Of a stretch of 64,000 nt of DNA, positions 13,501-21,959 are shown in pieces. Positions within the stretch are counted from its first letter, which is position 1; every line of letters starts with the position of its first letter. The notes under the pieces are model-generated. The model searched no databases. It was not told where the DNA came from and was given only the letters and a program-made list of their open reading frames with translations. Source of the DNA: Sipunculus nudus (lineage: Eukaryota; Annelida; Sipuncula; Golfingiida; Sipunculidae); contig CM049306.1 of the NCBI GenBank assembly GCA_026874595.1, positions 39,124,019-39,188,018 on the forward strand. The letters are read 5' to 3'. Made by a program: the position numbers and the translations under genes.

Positions 13501-16500
13501 TGTTTATTTTGTAAAGTCTTTTAAATGGACATGGTTCACGTGACTGAGTCTGGCGTGTTTATTATAAGAAGCGTCATGAGATGCTGTGCCGACTGGCGGT
13601 CGAATTATTCTTTTTTTTTGTGGGGGTGGTGGGGGGGGGGGGGGGGGGGGGAGTTACCTGGAAACATCCTCTCACGTCATGCAAGAGTTACCTGGAAACA
13701 TCCTCTCACGTCATGCAATATGTATGCATTAGAATCGATTTTTTCCCGCAGGGATCAGAAACAATGAGAACACTGGTAGTACTAGTGGAACAATAATTTA
13801 TTACATATATAATAAATAGGCCTATGCACATTAATGTAAACAAATCGTTATTAACAAGAATATAAAATAACGGAAAATCAATATTTTTTATTGTTGGAAA
13901 GGTGTTTTTAAAATGTGCTATTGGGGATAATGCACATAATACCAAAGTTTATAAACGTGGGAAAACGATACTAAACTGTGAAGTAACACCAAAGAAACAT
14001 GTTTTCACAGTACATTTTAATGTAGGTTATGTTATTCAAATATATAGGCCTACGTAAAGTCCAACAATGCTTATTAAAATCATGCCTAGTTACTATGATT
14101 TCATAGCAGTACATTCTGGTATCTTAGAGGACAATTGCACGTAGGCCTACATATCTTCATGCACTTACTTATCCAGGTCTTCAATTTGCACTTTATTTCA
14201 GTGACATTTAAATGAAGCATAATTACGTCATATGAAATTAATATAAAATGGAAATATAATATATAATTACATTTATTCAATTCAACTTCACTTGAAGAAA
14301 AGTAGAAAATTTATTTAATAATTTTGAGATGCACATGCAATTCCTTGGTTAACTAGCTGTATACACGAGACCTAACTTCAAATCATTTAGCTAATCTGGT
14401 AACCTCCGTATGCAACTTTGTACATTTAAGCCCTCATATAGTCAGAAATCATGCACTGCTGATAAAACTTCAGCTTCAGCAGGAAAGCATGCGGTCTCCC
14501 CAGGCTGCAAGGTGGTGATTTCACGGAGAGGCAGAGTTCCAGTTAATTATAAAACAATATGCAGCAACAATTCAATAATTCTTAAGAAGCACCTGGAATG
14601 TTCCAAAAACTTCTAATAAGTTATGATCTCTTGGGTGTTTGTTTATTTATTTATTTTGTATTCACCAGTCCCGTCAGCTGTAGAGACGCGGACCATGACC
14701 TACACCTGGCAATTATACATGTCGTTCGGTTCCCGAACATTGTAAATGATGTCATTATCCTTTGATGATTAATGTTATAGATGCCAATTTAAAGTAGTAA
14801 TTTTCACTCCGAATCCCCGTCTGGTTGGCCACATGTTGTGTGCTGTCTTTCCGCTAAAATCTTCTGTGTGATAGGAAAATTTCCTTGTGCTAATAAAACT
14901 GTCAATCAAACGTGAAAATGACAAGGTCGGTGGGTAAAAATAGAAGCCGACACCCTGTGGTATTTTAGGTCTTCGAAAGGGGCAAGTTTGAGACAAAGCC
15001 ATCAAACATTTTGCAATACAGATATATTTGTATACCTGCGTCTTTTAAATCTTATTTTACAGCAATGGAAAGGTACAATTAGATTTCAGTCTAATTTGTC
15101 CACCTGCATGGTTTCTCGATCGTCATTTTGAATACACCATGCGCATGCATATCGAAAGTCCGCATCTTTGGTCTTAATATTTTACTTTCACTGTGTCACC
15201 GTCACTATATATATATACGCTATAGCTTCTAATTTAAGATTTGCGAATGCATTTTATTCATTTTCTTGCATGTATCATGACTGAGACTGACTCCGCCGTA
15301 TGACTTTAAAGGATTATCATGACCACGACACATTTTCCATATTTAATCCCTGGGCCATGCATGCAAGCGTTGACTGGGTTTTGAGAGCGATATCAATATA
15401 AAGCGGCGTTTATACCGGGTGCACGCACGGTATATGCGATATATATGCAGTCTGCGGTATACGTTATGTATTTTTTATGAATATAGGCGGCGAATGAACC
15501 CGATTTGAGAAACTTTCATGGATGAAATATAAAAAGGAGTTATAAGTTCTGGTATTAGTGATCAGATTTTATGTTTAAAAGGTACAAACATTTATAACTG
15601 TTCCTTACAACAATGAATAGCCTGTTATAGGCAAACGTATTACAAAAAAAAATTATTTACTTCAATTCATAATATAACAGGTTATATTTTTAAAATTTAG
15701 TTTGCTATGTGCCATATATATTTAAGGATGTTTTGCAGCTCCGCCGAAAATCTGTTTCACTGGCAGTGACAACTACTGGTGCTTTTTTCAATCACTAATG
15801 AAAATTATAATACGCACATAGGCCTATATATATATATACACACACACACAAAAGCGCGCACACGTGCACGTACACATGTAGCCTATACATATACAGGAAG
15901 TACTACACATATAAAAATTTGTAAAATCTGTTCAGTATGTGTTAAAACCGTATTAATACATATTTGTTCAAGCGTATAAGTCACTTACTGTCTTGTTTTA
16001 CATATTCAAGGATCTGGGTGTATAGGCGTACAGTTCGATCCACGTACGTCGTAAAATAATTACTTCAATATTTCATGGAGTATAAAGTTATCTTTATATT
16101 TTACACTGGAAAATTAACTATATCCATATAATATCTGGCTGTTTCTAATTTAAGACGGTATTAATTTTATTTTCAATCCAAAAAGCCTCTTAGAATGATT
16201 GACAGTTCTTGTGCACGGCCGATTGTGCCCGATTACGATTGTACATAGAATGTTTGGCACAGAAATGATCACTAGTAAACAATCAGACATCACATATATA
16301 TACGACATGATATATGACAGTATCTTCGATTTTTAGTTAAGAAAATATGTTAATATTTAAAATAAATACTCATTTTATTATATGATATCGGTTAAAAATG
16401 GTTTTCAAGTGCCAGTACATGACACAGTAAGGAGGTCACGCAGATCACGTGCGTGGTGTCTGTCAGACGCGTCAGTCAGTCGGACGGCGATCATTGGTCA

Positions 16501-19223
16501 CAAGTTAAACCAATAAAAAAGGGGATAATATATGATCTTGGAAATGTTTAACGGAAGTTAAATCTGTAAACACACTGCACTTGATTTTGTCACCAGGATT
16601 GATTGCCAACATTTGGTAATTTACCGATTTCTGATGAATTTAGCGTAGGTGTCTGATTTTACTCTCGCAGCCGACATGTTACCAGGGCCCACGTAACAAG
16701 GCCACGTGAGTGAAAGTCAATCATTTTTATATTTTTTCCAACAAGTCTGCGTTCGCGCCAGTTTGGATCTTGGTCACATGTTAGAACAACACTTGACGTT
16801 TTTCTCTTTCATTTAAGTACAAATATGATGGATGACAATAAACATTTCACCCCCAAAACTTGCCCCAATTACGGGTATGTAAAATGGGCTTTAGCGCGCC
16901 CGGGCGGGCGTTTTTGAACACCAGGCCCGTGACAAACCGCGCGCCCTGGCGGGCGTTATTGGAGTTTAAAGCCTTAAAGAAAGACCTAATTCATGAAAAA
17001 GCTAATTCAGATCTAAAATGAAGATGAATTCAGCTAACAATTGTAGGTATAATTTAGTATGGTTTTGGTTTATGTTTTTTTTTTTGGCAGTTTGATCGCT
17101 TAATGTTTTCTATTACCAGACCTGCAGTTTTATGTCTTCATTTTGCTGGAGTCTTTGTCTCCTCTATGTCATTTCAAACTGAGCCTTTGCTTGTTTATTA
17201 CACAGATTGTTAAAGACGGGAGGCCTGTCATACCTGAAGAGACTTATTTTCTCGGGTTGTCAAAACATCATGGATGGTACGTTAGTCCAGCTAGCCAGGT
17301 CATCCCGTCTTGCTGGTGGAGAGAGTGCAGCGGATGTGTGCGATAGAGGGCAATGCTGCTGCCTGCAAAGTAGGAGTGATGCAGAGGGTGACACTGCAGA
17401 AGGCCATGATCAGTATCTGAACAAGAATTCTGAAGGAACCAAAGACTTACAAGGTTTAAACAATGAAAGAATAAAGCCAAATACATCTGGATCTCAAGCT
17501 TCTGGTTGCCATACTGCTTGTGATACTGTTAATAAGAGACGAACAAAGCCATCATTAAGAAATATTGAAGACTGTGCAAGCATTTCCTGGGAGGCTGCAA
17601 AAAATGTTATGGACAAGAATATGCTGCCACCTGCTGGTCAAGTGGCAGACTATATTGGAGCTGGCAAGCTAGTGCTGCCATCTGTTGTGCGTGAGAAAAA
17701 ATACAGTGAATCAAGTGACGGTAGTGGTGTTGGTAGCATTGGAGAATGTTACACAAGACTTTCTGATCAGCTGGAATATCTGAACCTGTCTGGGTGTTAC
17801 AATGTCACAGATTCAGGAATAAGGTAACACACCTACTGCATTTATTATAAACATTTTATATGCGCCTTGTGATATTAATATTGTTGATGTATTCTGTCAG
17901 TTTTATCAAGCCTGCAAAGTAGACACCCTTTTTGATCTTTGTTTTCAGTGGAAATACAATACACCAAAAAGCTATGTGTCAAAGTTAAAATTTTGCATAA
18001 ATGTGTTCTTTTGCAGTAGGAAAATTTAGAATCTGAAATTAAGGGAAAGCAACTATTTTTGCCTTTCAGGGAAACCTTAATCTATTTGGTCAGTGTTTCT
18101 GTTTCACATGTCTAGTGCATGCAAAACTTTATCCACAGAACATTTTTTCTGTGTTTCATCATTCTCCTGAAAGTGGTACTTCTCCCTGATTTTTATTTTT
18201 ACTTAGTGTAATGTCTAGTTTTCCACCATACTTTTACTATTTTCTTTTCCACGCGTTGGTGTGGATTATAATTTGGCAGTGATTTCCTCAACCTTGTATA
18301 ATACTGTGGTTGGCCTCTTATTTGTGAGGTTAACATTTCGTGATTTTCACATTTTCACTATTTTGCGAGGGTTCAATTTTCACATTCTCACCATACAATG
18401 ACCTCCACATGGTATATCCCTTATATATATATATGCAAAATCATAAAATTTGAACAACGAATGAGTAAAAATCATTGTTCATTACAGATAATTTGAAAGA
18501 ACTAATTATTTGTAATACCTATCTTATAGTAACTGTAACATACCAGACAAATTATTAATAAAACCAATCTTTTGCTCCCCACTTGCCTTTGAAGATGAGA
18601 TCTCTTGTTCACAAAGGTTTTCTTGTCACAATTATTTCCATTACACAAATATCACAATATTTAAACCTCCTCAAACAAAGAAGCAACCACAGTATCATAC
18701 ATTTAGCATGAGAGACTGAAACCCTAAAGTGAGACAAAAACTTTACGAAAAGCACCTAATTTTATATTTTACAACTTTTTAGACTATTCTGAGTCATGTG
18801 GTCAAGTTACATGGCATATCCTATGGGTTGCTCGCCTCACTTCAAAAGTTAAAAGTTAAAATTTTTGACACTAAACAGTCAATCATCAGCCTTTAACTGT
18901 GGTTCTTTGTGCGTATTGGTGCCTCTTTTTGAACACAGGGATCCAGCTAATACTGCTAGACTTTACCCTCAGTGTTACTTACCTTATATTTCAGGGAGTT
19001 AGCTAAGGCTGGACCTTACCCTAACCTGAGGTACCTAGACCTGTCAGGATGTTACCAGCTGACCAGCGAGGCGCTGACAGTCCTGGTGTCCGTGTGTCCG
19101 TCTCTACCTCCTGAGGGGCTGTATTACTGTGATAACATTATGGGTGGACCGTATGAAGAGACTGCTAATGGCTGCAGGAACTTGGAATGTGACTCCAGGG
19201 CCTGCTGCAGACTGGGGGTTTAA
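1517..19223 (+). CDS. FBXL5: FBXL5, F-box and leucine-rich repeat protein 5 (5' end missing)
   Basis: Known role: substrate receptor of an SCF (SKP1-CUL1-RBX1) ubiquitin ligase that marks IRP2 for degradation when iron and oxygen are sufficient, and so controls iron homeostasis in the cytosol. Joined coding exons: 1517-1666, 5867-5993, 6567-6806, 7637-7797, 8037-8150, 8978-9060, 17206-17823, 18995-19223. All phases agree (0, 1, 1, 0, 0, 2, 2). Seen in order: C-terminal half of the hemerythrin-like domain (PHMQEEEE carries the counterparts of human ligands His126 and Glu130), F-box ([18 protein letters not shown]), acidic linker, LRRs ([37 protein letters not shown]) and C-terminal YYCDN...NGC...ACC, matching the [2Fe-2S] cysteines Cys662/676/686/687. 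About 573 residues are visible. Human FBXL5 has 691, and its first ~81 residues would lie left of the window. The identification is secure. Function in this animal is inferred from residue conservation. Confidence 0.96.
2488..4694 (+). mobile_element. Dispersed element with terminal hairpins and ~330-bp tandem core
   Basis: The left end is an imperfect hairpin (AGCTCAG at 2488, CTGAGCT at 2510) followed by a GTCCGTC-rich tract. Four related units of roughly 330 bp then run to about 3770. Each has a GGACCTAGAATC-like segment, a TTACCCAT...GAGCTATGGGGC segment and, in three, the palindrome GGTGGCGCCACC or a one-base variant (2816, 3153, 3490). The right end repeats TTCAGCTGAGCGTCATC and closes with the hairpin GCCCATGGGC (4679-4688) plus CTCTTG. 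There is no coding capacity. The layout resembles bivalve pearl-type or Helitron-like non-autonomous elements. The class is inference, and 3780-4650 may include other sequence. Confidence 0.6.
4831..4872. repeat. Perfect 17-bp inverted repeat with 8-nt loop
   Basis: AAGTGTCCTTCTGACAT at 4831-4847 is the exact reverse complement of 4856-4872, with GTCAGTAG between. It could fold as an RNA hairpin in the FBXL5 pre-mRNA or extrude as a small cruciform. It lies ~135 bp right of the 2488-4694 element and is not explained by it. Confidence 0.85.
5622..5805. mobile_element. 184-bp MITE, pogo/Tigger-like ends
   Basis: Terminal inverted repeats CAGTAAAACCTT (from 5622) and AAGGTTTTACTG (to 5805) flank a body with repeated 'tgaccgcc', 'atgaccact' and 'atgaccacct' phrases, typical of pogo-like non-autonomous elements. 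TA follows the right end. The left flank is AA, so the expected TA duplication is degraded. It ends about 60 bp before the FBXL5 acceptor at 5866. Confidence 0.65.
5867..5993 (+). CDS. FBXL5: FBXL5 exon: end of hemerythrin-like domain
   Basis: Begins [19 protein letters not shown], matching human VFQPMLMEYFTYEELKDIK straight after the His126/Glu130 motif. 127 bp, phase 0 in and phase 1 out. The donor chosen is ACA|GTAAGT at 5994 because its phase matches the F-box exon at 6567. The last ~15 codons ([11 protein letters not shown]) do not resemble the vertebrate protein and form the first copy of a tandem repeat that also copies this donor, so the true 3' boundary could be 5993, 6053 or 6113. 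Confidence 0.85.
5946..6180 (+). repeat. Four tandem copies of an exon end plus its splice donor
   Basis: Units begin GTGACAGTAGATGGTGGGAG at 5946, 6008, 6068 and 6128. The first three each end with the consensus donor ACA|GTAAGT (GT at 5994, 6054, 6114). The fourth carries ACA|GCAAGT (6176). Donors one to three are exactly 60 bp apart and the reading frame stays open through all of them, so use of donor two or three would add 20 or 40 residues in frame. Confidence 0.9.
6567..6806 (+). CDS. FBXL5: FBXL5 exon: acidic linker and F-box
   Basis: 240 bp, phase 1 to phase 1, acceptor tttttgccag, donor AAG|GTAAGG. An acidic stretch ([10 protein letters not shown]) is followed by the F-box, [18 protein letters not shown]...[23 protein letters not shown], close to human THLPPEVMLSIFSYLNP...SLWKHLYP. 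The F-box binds SKP1 and docks the protein in the SCF complex. The terminal YPVKWAQG matches human YPVHWARG. Confidence 0.96.
6991..7035. repeat. (TA)n microsatellite
   Basis: About 45 bp of uninterrupted TA dinucleotides in the FBXL5 intron 6807-7636. Confidence 0.98.
7112..7530. mobile_element. CTGTGGTTG-family MITE, decayed copy
   Basis: The right end GAAAGAAGCAACCACTG followed by TA matches the right end of the clear copy at 18304-18692. The inner phrase GTGAGGGTTCCATTTTCAC (near 7170) matches GCGAGGGTTCAATTTTCAC in that copy. The left end is taken at TA|CTGTTTTTGAAT (7110-7112), which is degraded, so the left boundary is uncertain. Confidence 0.5.
7637..7797 (+). CDS. FBXL5: FBXL5 exon: acidic linker
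   Basis: 161 bp, phase 1 in, phase 0 out, acceptor tttttttag, donor CAG|GTGAAC. It encodes [20 protein letters not shown]...[15 protein letters not shown]...NEVYMQ. The block [13 protein letters not shown] matches human DEDADIDESEESAEE, which fixes the frame. It is rich in Asp/Glu and probably disordered, linking the F-box to the LRR domain. Confidence 0.93.
8037..8150 (+). CDS. FBXL5: FBXL5 exon: start of LRR domain, followed by a GC-AG intron
   Basis: 38 codons, phase 0 at both ends: [20 protein letters not shown]...[15 protein letters not shown], matching human MEKRLLHGLIHNVLPYVG...VLAYSSAVSSK. The donor is AAG|GCAAGT, a GC donor that otherwise fits the consensus well. The nearest GT (8155) would put the next exon, which begins [14 protein letters not shown], out of frame, so the GC donor is preferred. 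Confidence 0.92.
8151..8977 (+). other. FBXL5 GC-AG intron with pogo-like debris
   Basis: No gene is seen. Two short stretches (about 8532-8620 and 8771-8850) read like decayed ends of pogo/Tigger-type MITEs: 'ggaagcttctccttatggac' and 'agtgaagcatctcctatttc'. No matched terminal repeats or target duplications could be delimited. Confidence 0.4.
8978..9060 (+). CDS. FBXL5: FBXL5 exon: leucine-rich repeat
   Basis: 83 bp, phase 0 in, phase 2 out, acceptor tccttacag, donor CAG|GTAAGA. It encodes [18 protein letters not shown]...VSDVAFN, nearly the same as human [24 protein letters not shown]. This is a canonical LRR strand-loop-helix unit. Confidence 0.96.
9780..10073 (-). pseudogene. Non-LTR retrotransposon ORF2 C-terminal fragment
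   Basis: The translation starts [20 protein letters not shown] and contains [31 protein letters not shown]. This matches the usual C-terminal tail of reverse-transcriptase polyproteins (FK-I-HGLSP-YL ... GP-LWNSLP--IKN--SL--FK). About 97 residues survive, without the catalytic FADD region. It sits inside the hAT-like element, so it is either cargo or a nested insertion. Confidence 0.65.
10270..10297. repeat. 28-base G homopolymer
   Basis: An uninterrupted run of 28 G, a quadruplex-forming tract on the + (sense) strand of FBXL5. Length may be affected by sequencing. Confidence 0.9.
10449..10496. repeat. (AT)n microsatellite
   Basis: About 48 bp of AT dinucleotides near the right end of the hAT-like element. 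Confidence 0.97.
11500..12990. repeat. Degenerate ~360-bp tandem repeat with CAGGTAA clusters
   Basis: About four diverged units. Each has a cluster of CAGGTA(A/G) words preceded by an inverted CACCTG: ACCTGTACAGGTAAGTAAAGG (near 11911), CACCTGTACAGGTGAGTTCA (near 12267), CACCTGCACAGGTAAGATCA (near 12629) and a final cluster near 12957. Intervening sequence is also related, for example 'ttacct..gaat..gtacctttg' followed ~25 bp later by 'taattacct'. The words match both the animal 5' splice consensus (CAG|GTAAGT) and Snail/ZEB-type E2-boxes (CAGGTG/CACCTG). Confidence 0.75.
13478..13718. repeat. Short tandem duplications around a G tract
   Basis: GGTTCACGTGACTG(G/A)GTCTGGCGTGTTTAT occurs at 13478 and 13533 (55 bp apart), each with the palindromic E-box CACGTG. 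A run of 21 G follows (13631-13651). A 34-bp unit starting GAGTTACCTGGAAACATCCT is then duplicated exactly (13651-13684 and 13685-13718). Confidence 0.9.
15819..15880. repeat. Mixed TA/CA dinucleotide tract
   Basis: TAGGCCTA followed by (TA)n, (CA)n and an alternating purine-pyrimidine GCGCGCACACGTGCACGTACAC segment with Z-DNA-prone composition. Intronic. Confidence 0.8.
16894..16957. repeat. GC-rich 19-bp direct repeat
   Basis: GCGCGCCC(G/T)GGCGGGCGTT occurs at 16894 and 16939, 45 bp apart, about 250 bp before the FBXL5 exon at 17206. It is a strong GC island in otherwise AT-rich intron. Function unknown. Confidence 0.8.
17206..17823 (+). CDS. FBXL5: FBXL5 long exon: LRRs and variable loop
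   Basis: 618 bp, phase 2 in and out, acceptor tattacacag, donor AAG|GTAACA. It opens with an LRR ([26 protein letters not shown], like human [23 protein letters not shown]). About 145 residues of low-complexity, Ser/Asp/Lys-rich sequence follow, the counterpart of the long disordered insert in vertebrate FBXL5 but shorter and unconserved. It ends in a second LRR ([18 protein letters not shown], like human LSLSGCYQITDHGLR). A Cys-rich patch [10 protein letters not shown] (about exon residues 46-55) has no obvious vertebrate match. Confidence 0.95.
17824..18994 (+). other. FBXL5 last coding intron
   Basis: Bounded by GTAACA and atatttcag. It contains the MITE at 18304-18692. Nothing else is recognised. 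Confidence 0.9.
18304..18692. mobile_element. 389-bp MITE with CTGTGGTTG ends
   Basis: The left end CTGTGGTTGGCCTCTTATTT and the reverse complement of the right end (CTGTGGTTGCTTCTTTGTTT) pair as terminal inverted repeats. TA dinucleotides flank both sides (18302-18303 and 18693-18694), so it is a TA-targeting element of the Tc1/mariner type. No coding capacity. Related copies lie at 7112-7530 and 58203-59463. Confidence 0.85.
18995..19223 (+). CDS. FBXL5: FBXL5 last coding exon: LRR and Fe-S cysteine cluster
   Basis: Phase 2 in, stop TAA at 19221-19223. It encodes [22 protein letters not shown], then [18 protein letters not shown] and a final RACCRLGV. In human FBXL5 the C-terminal Cys662, Cys676, Cys686 and Cys687 hold a redox-sensitive [2Fe-2S] cluster needed for IRP2 binding, and all four have counterparts here. 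The spacing between the first two is one residue longer than in human. A consensus donor CAG|GTAAGT lies 9 bp after the stop codon (GT at 19233), which suggests a 3' UTR intron. Confidence 0.96.
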
Positions 19224-19635
19224 GTTTCTCAGGTAAGTTACAGACTTCTACCTGTCTGCTGAAGGAGCATTGATTATTTTATTCTTGCTCAGAAGTTAAA
19301 CATTTTACATCTTTCAGAGGGGGCATATCTTGCACAAGTGTACCAGTTTTCTTGTGGATTTACCTACCATTTTCATTAGCTGATAATTGCTTGCTTCTAA
19401 ACCCATCAATGTTAAGTTACCAAGTTCTCAACCAACTATCAACACAAGTGACAGCTCATTGCTAGGAAAAAGGTGTACAAACATAAAAAGAGGGAGCTTT
19501 ATAGTCTGATATCCCTGAGGATATCAGTCTCACACAACTATTCACTTCATCTTCCTGGTTTCCGGGCCTGTTTGTTCTTGTAGCTTTACTCCGCTCCCTG
19601 GTTAGTATACAACCCAAGCAGCTATAACAGGAGCT

Positions 19636-19795
19636 AGAAGGCTACCTGCTCACTCCTGGGTGAAGAGAGTGCACCCTCATTGTAAAAGACTTTGGTAAAG
19701 GGTCTCAGCACTGAAGGCGGTTTGAACAGGATATGCACCTGCATCCTTGCTGTCACAAATCCAGCGCCCTTGCCACTACGCCAACACATTCCACA
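19636..19795 (-). mobile_element. tRNA-like SINE
   Basis: Read on the minus strand, TGGCGTAGTGGCAAGGGCGC resembles a pol III box A and CTGTTCAAACC, about 40 bp on, resembles box B, with a tRNA-like spacing. An unrelated body (AGACCCTTTACCAAAGTC) follows. Boundaries and target duplications were not established. Confidence 0.5.
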
Positions 19796-20459
19796 TAAAG
19801 CATATAAAAAAAGATACTGCATCAATACCTCCCATCCAGATCAGCCACAGAATTAGGTTCACTTTTATGTTCTTAATAACTCATTGGAATCTATGGATTG
19901 TGACATATATTATTTAACATTGGATGAAAGACGGGACAGATGTAAGTTCAGATGTAACCTTCAGTCATCAGGTATTACTTGAGCAGTGATGATTGTCTGT
20001 GCCGGTCCCTCTACAACTCTTGTACTCGCTCATCTAGCTTACCAGCTGCCGGACTTGAGATCTTGCCTGAACATGGATATCTTTTAAATACTGTATGATA
20101 CACTGGTCCATCTATCAGTCATCATACAAAGTCAGATATCATATTGGTATGTACCTGTATTGAAAAGTTGATATTTGAATATCTGGTGGATAGCCATATT
20201 CCACATTTAATTGCATTGACTCATGGGATAGCAACGTAATCTCGCGCATTCTCGTGTGCTTTCCTGAAGTGCCAGTAGAATTGTAGTCTCTCCCATCGGC
20301 ATGCTGGGTTAAAGGATTATGTCAGAAATGAAATGAATGGCATCAGATTAGCTAATTGATTAGAAAAAGACTTTATATAATTATTTCTTGGGGAAAGAAT
20401 GACAACCATGTCAGGCCATCTTGTCAGTGTTTGATGAAAAAAAGCCTATCTTCATAGCC

Positions 20460-20700
20460 TAGACCATCATGGTATTGTTGTCCTCCGCTTCTGTGGAACA
20501 GGGGACATTGATTTCGGTTTGTCTGTCCGTCTGTCCCTCTGTCTGTCCGTCCGTGGGGTTTTCATTGCCATGGGATAACCTTCCTAAATATCTGATTTCA
20601 TTCAAATTTGGGTCAGTGATTGCTTTCATGCATACCTTTGTTGGGATTGGTTTCTTGGTGTCTATCTGAAATTTTATTATCACCAGCTCAAAAAAAAGCA
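20460..20700 (+). repeat. GTCTGTCCGTC-rich dispersed repeat
   Basis: Starts 'atggtattgttgtcctccgc', followed by repeats of GTCTGTCCGTC and 'ttgccatgggataacc'. It has the same general style as the heads of the repeats at 2488 and 52344. Probably a fragment of another dispersed family. No coding capacity. Confidence 0.5.
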
Positions 20701-21709
20701 AACAAAATTTTACCTTTGGTCCCCAATTCTCATAAAAAAAAATTATGACGAGGAGACATCTTCAGGGGACAATGAAAACTAAAACACTGACACTATGACA
20801 TGTGGAGACATCTTCAGAGGAAAATAAAAACTAAACATATTGAGAAGGCAAGCATGAAGATCACAGGAAGCTATATTAACAAGAGGCAGAAGCAAGGGAC
20901 ATTAATTCCACAAATTTGCTTGTTCCAATTCTGTTATGTCCTGTACTTACATACTATGTATATCTGTATTAGTGGTAGGCACAGGTTGTAAAATCATGGT
21001 TGATGGTTGAAACAGGGAATGATCATTTATGTTCCTTCTATATTACCCTGAAATTTGCTGCATGAATTATGCTTTAAATATTGACGGTGTAAATGAATTC
21101 ACTTTGACTTGCACATTACAAGGAAAGATCAAGATAATGGCTGGGTCTTTCCTGTATCTCTGACAGGATATGAATATTTTTATTTTGGATTATTTGTCTT
21201 TGTTGCATGTGCATACCTATTAGTTTGTGGTCGATTACAGACAAATGCAACCAGTTTAATTGATTATTTATAGAAAATGATTTATTGGCACACAACTAAT
21301 CCGTACAATGTTGTGGGTCTGTTTCCTTCATGTCTACAGCTTCCAAATGACAGGGAGCTCTGTGAATATAGGCTAAACCAGATGTGTTTGCATTACATGT
21401 CCTATTGAATCTTTTAATATGACTTCATTATAAAGCCTTCAACCTGATTCTTGTATAAAACACTTTTTCCCTCATTGGTCTTCTTCTTTACAGGGAATTA
21501 AGGGAAAGGAGACAAGAAATGGTAAAGGCTAGATTAAGTGTTTCTTACCTGTTTTAAGTAAAGTCAGAATACCTTGAACATATAGTTACAAACCAACAGG
21601 GGCAGAATAAGCAACAGTAACTGAACGCTCAAGTCTTTTTGTCATCATCATCATCATCATCACTTCCAGGTGTAATGACAGTTTCATGCATGTGTAGCTC
21701 CTGTCTGAC

Positions 21710-21958
21710 TCAGGATAGCACTCTCCTAGGCCTGCTGGTCATGGGTATCCACGCTGCTGTTTCTTGTAAGTCCCTTCTTTGACCTGCGTGGGTCTGCTGT
21801 TCCTTCCTTTCAAGATTTGCACAGTTCATACATGGCTTATTCAGCAGCTGCTTCGTTCCACCTATTTGAACCTTCCTACACAGCTCATCTTTATTCATGA
21901 CTAAAATTTCACCAAAGTTTTTGAATGAACCTTTTGTAGCCTGTGTTAAGTCAGTCAT
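21710..21958 (-). CDS. Unrecognised open frame, possible exon
   Basis: 82 codons from MTDLTQATKGSFKNFGEI to the end, rich in Lys/Gln/Cys (NKPCMNCANLERKEQQ). Composition looks more protein-like than surrounding frames, but there is no family match that I recognise and no convincing paired splice sites. Chance is a real possibility. A TCA trinucleotide run (about 21643-21661) lies beside it. Confidence 0.2.
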   Translation of the reverse strand: MTDLTQATKGSFKNFGEILVMNKDELCRKVQIGGTKQLLNKPCMNCANLERKEQQTHAGQRRDLQETAAWIPMTSRPRRVLS

Positions 21959-21959
21959 A

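Larger units (their letters stand above)
9061..17205 (+). other. FBXL5 intron, 8.1 kb
   Basis: The largest intron of the gene. It contains a hAT-like element (9128-10623), a motif-rich ~360-bp repeat (11500-12990), short tandem duplications and a G tract (13478-13718), and a CpG-richer, less repetitive stretch (about 13000-17000). No exon is recognised and the flanking exons join in phase without one. Nothing notable was seen in 10632-11500 or in 14150-15800. Confidence 0.85.
19224..21493 (+). other. FBXL5 3' UTR start and probable 3' UTR intron
   Basis: The donor CAG|GTAAGT at 19233 could pair with the acceptor tcttctttacag ending at 21493 (exon would start GGAATTAAGGG at 21494). The interval holds a tRNA-like SINE (19636-19795) and a GTCCGTC-rich dispersed repeat (20460-20700). 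No clear poly(A) site was located, so the transcript end is unknown. Confidence 0.45.
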
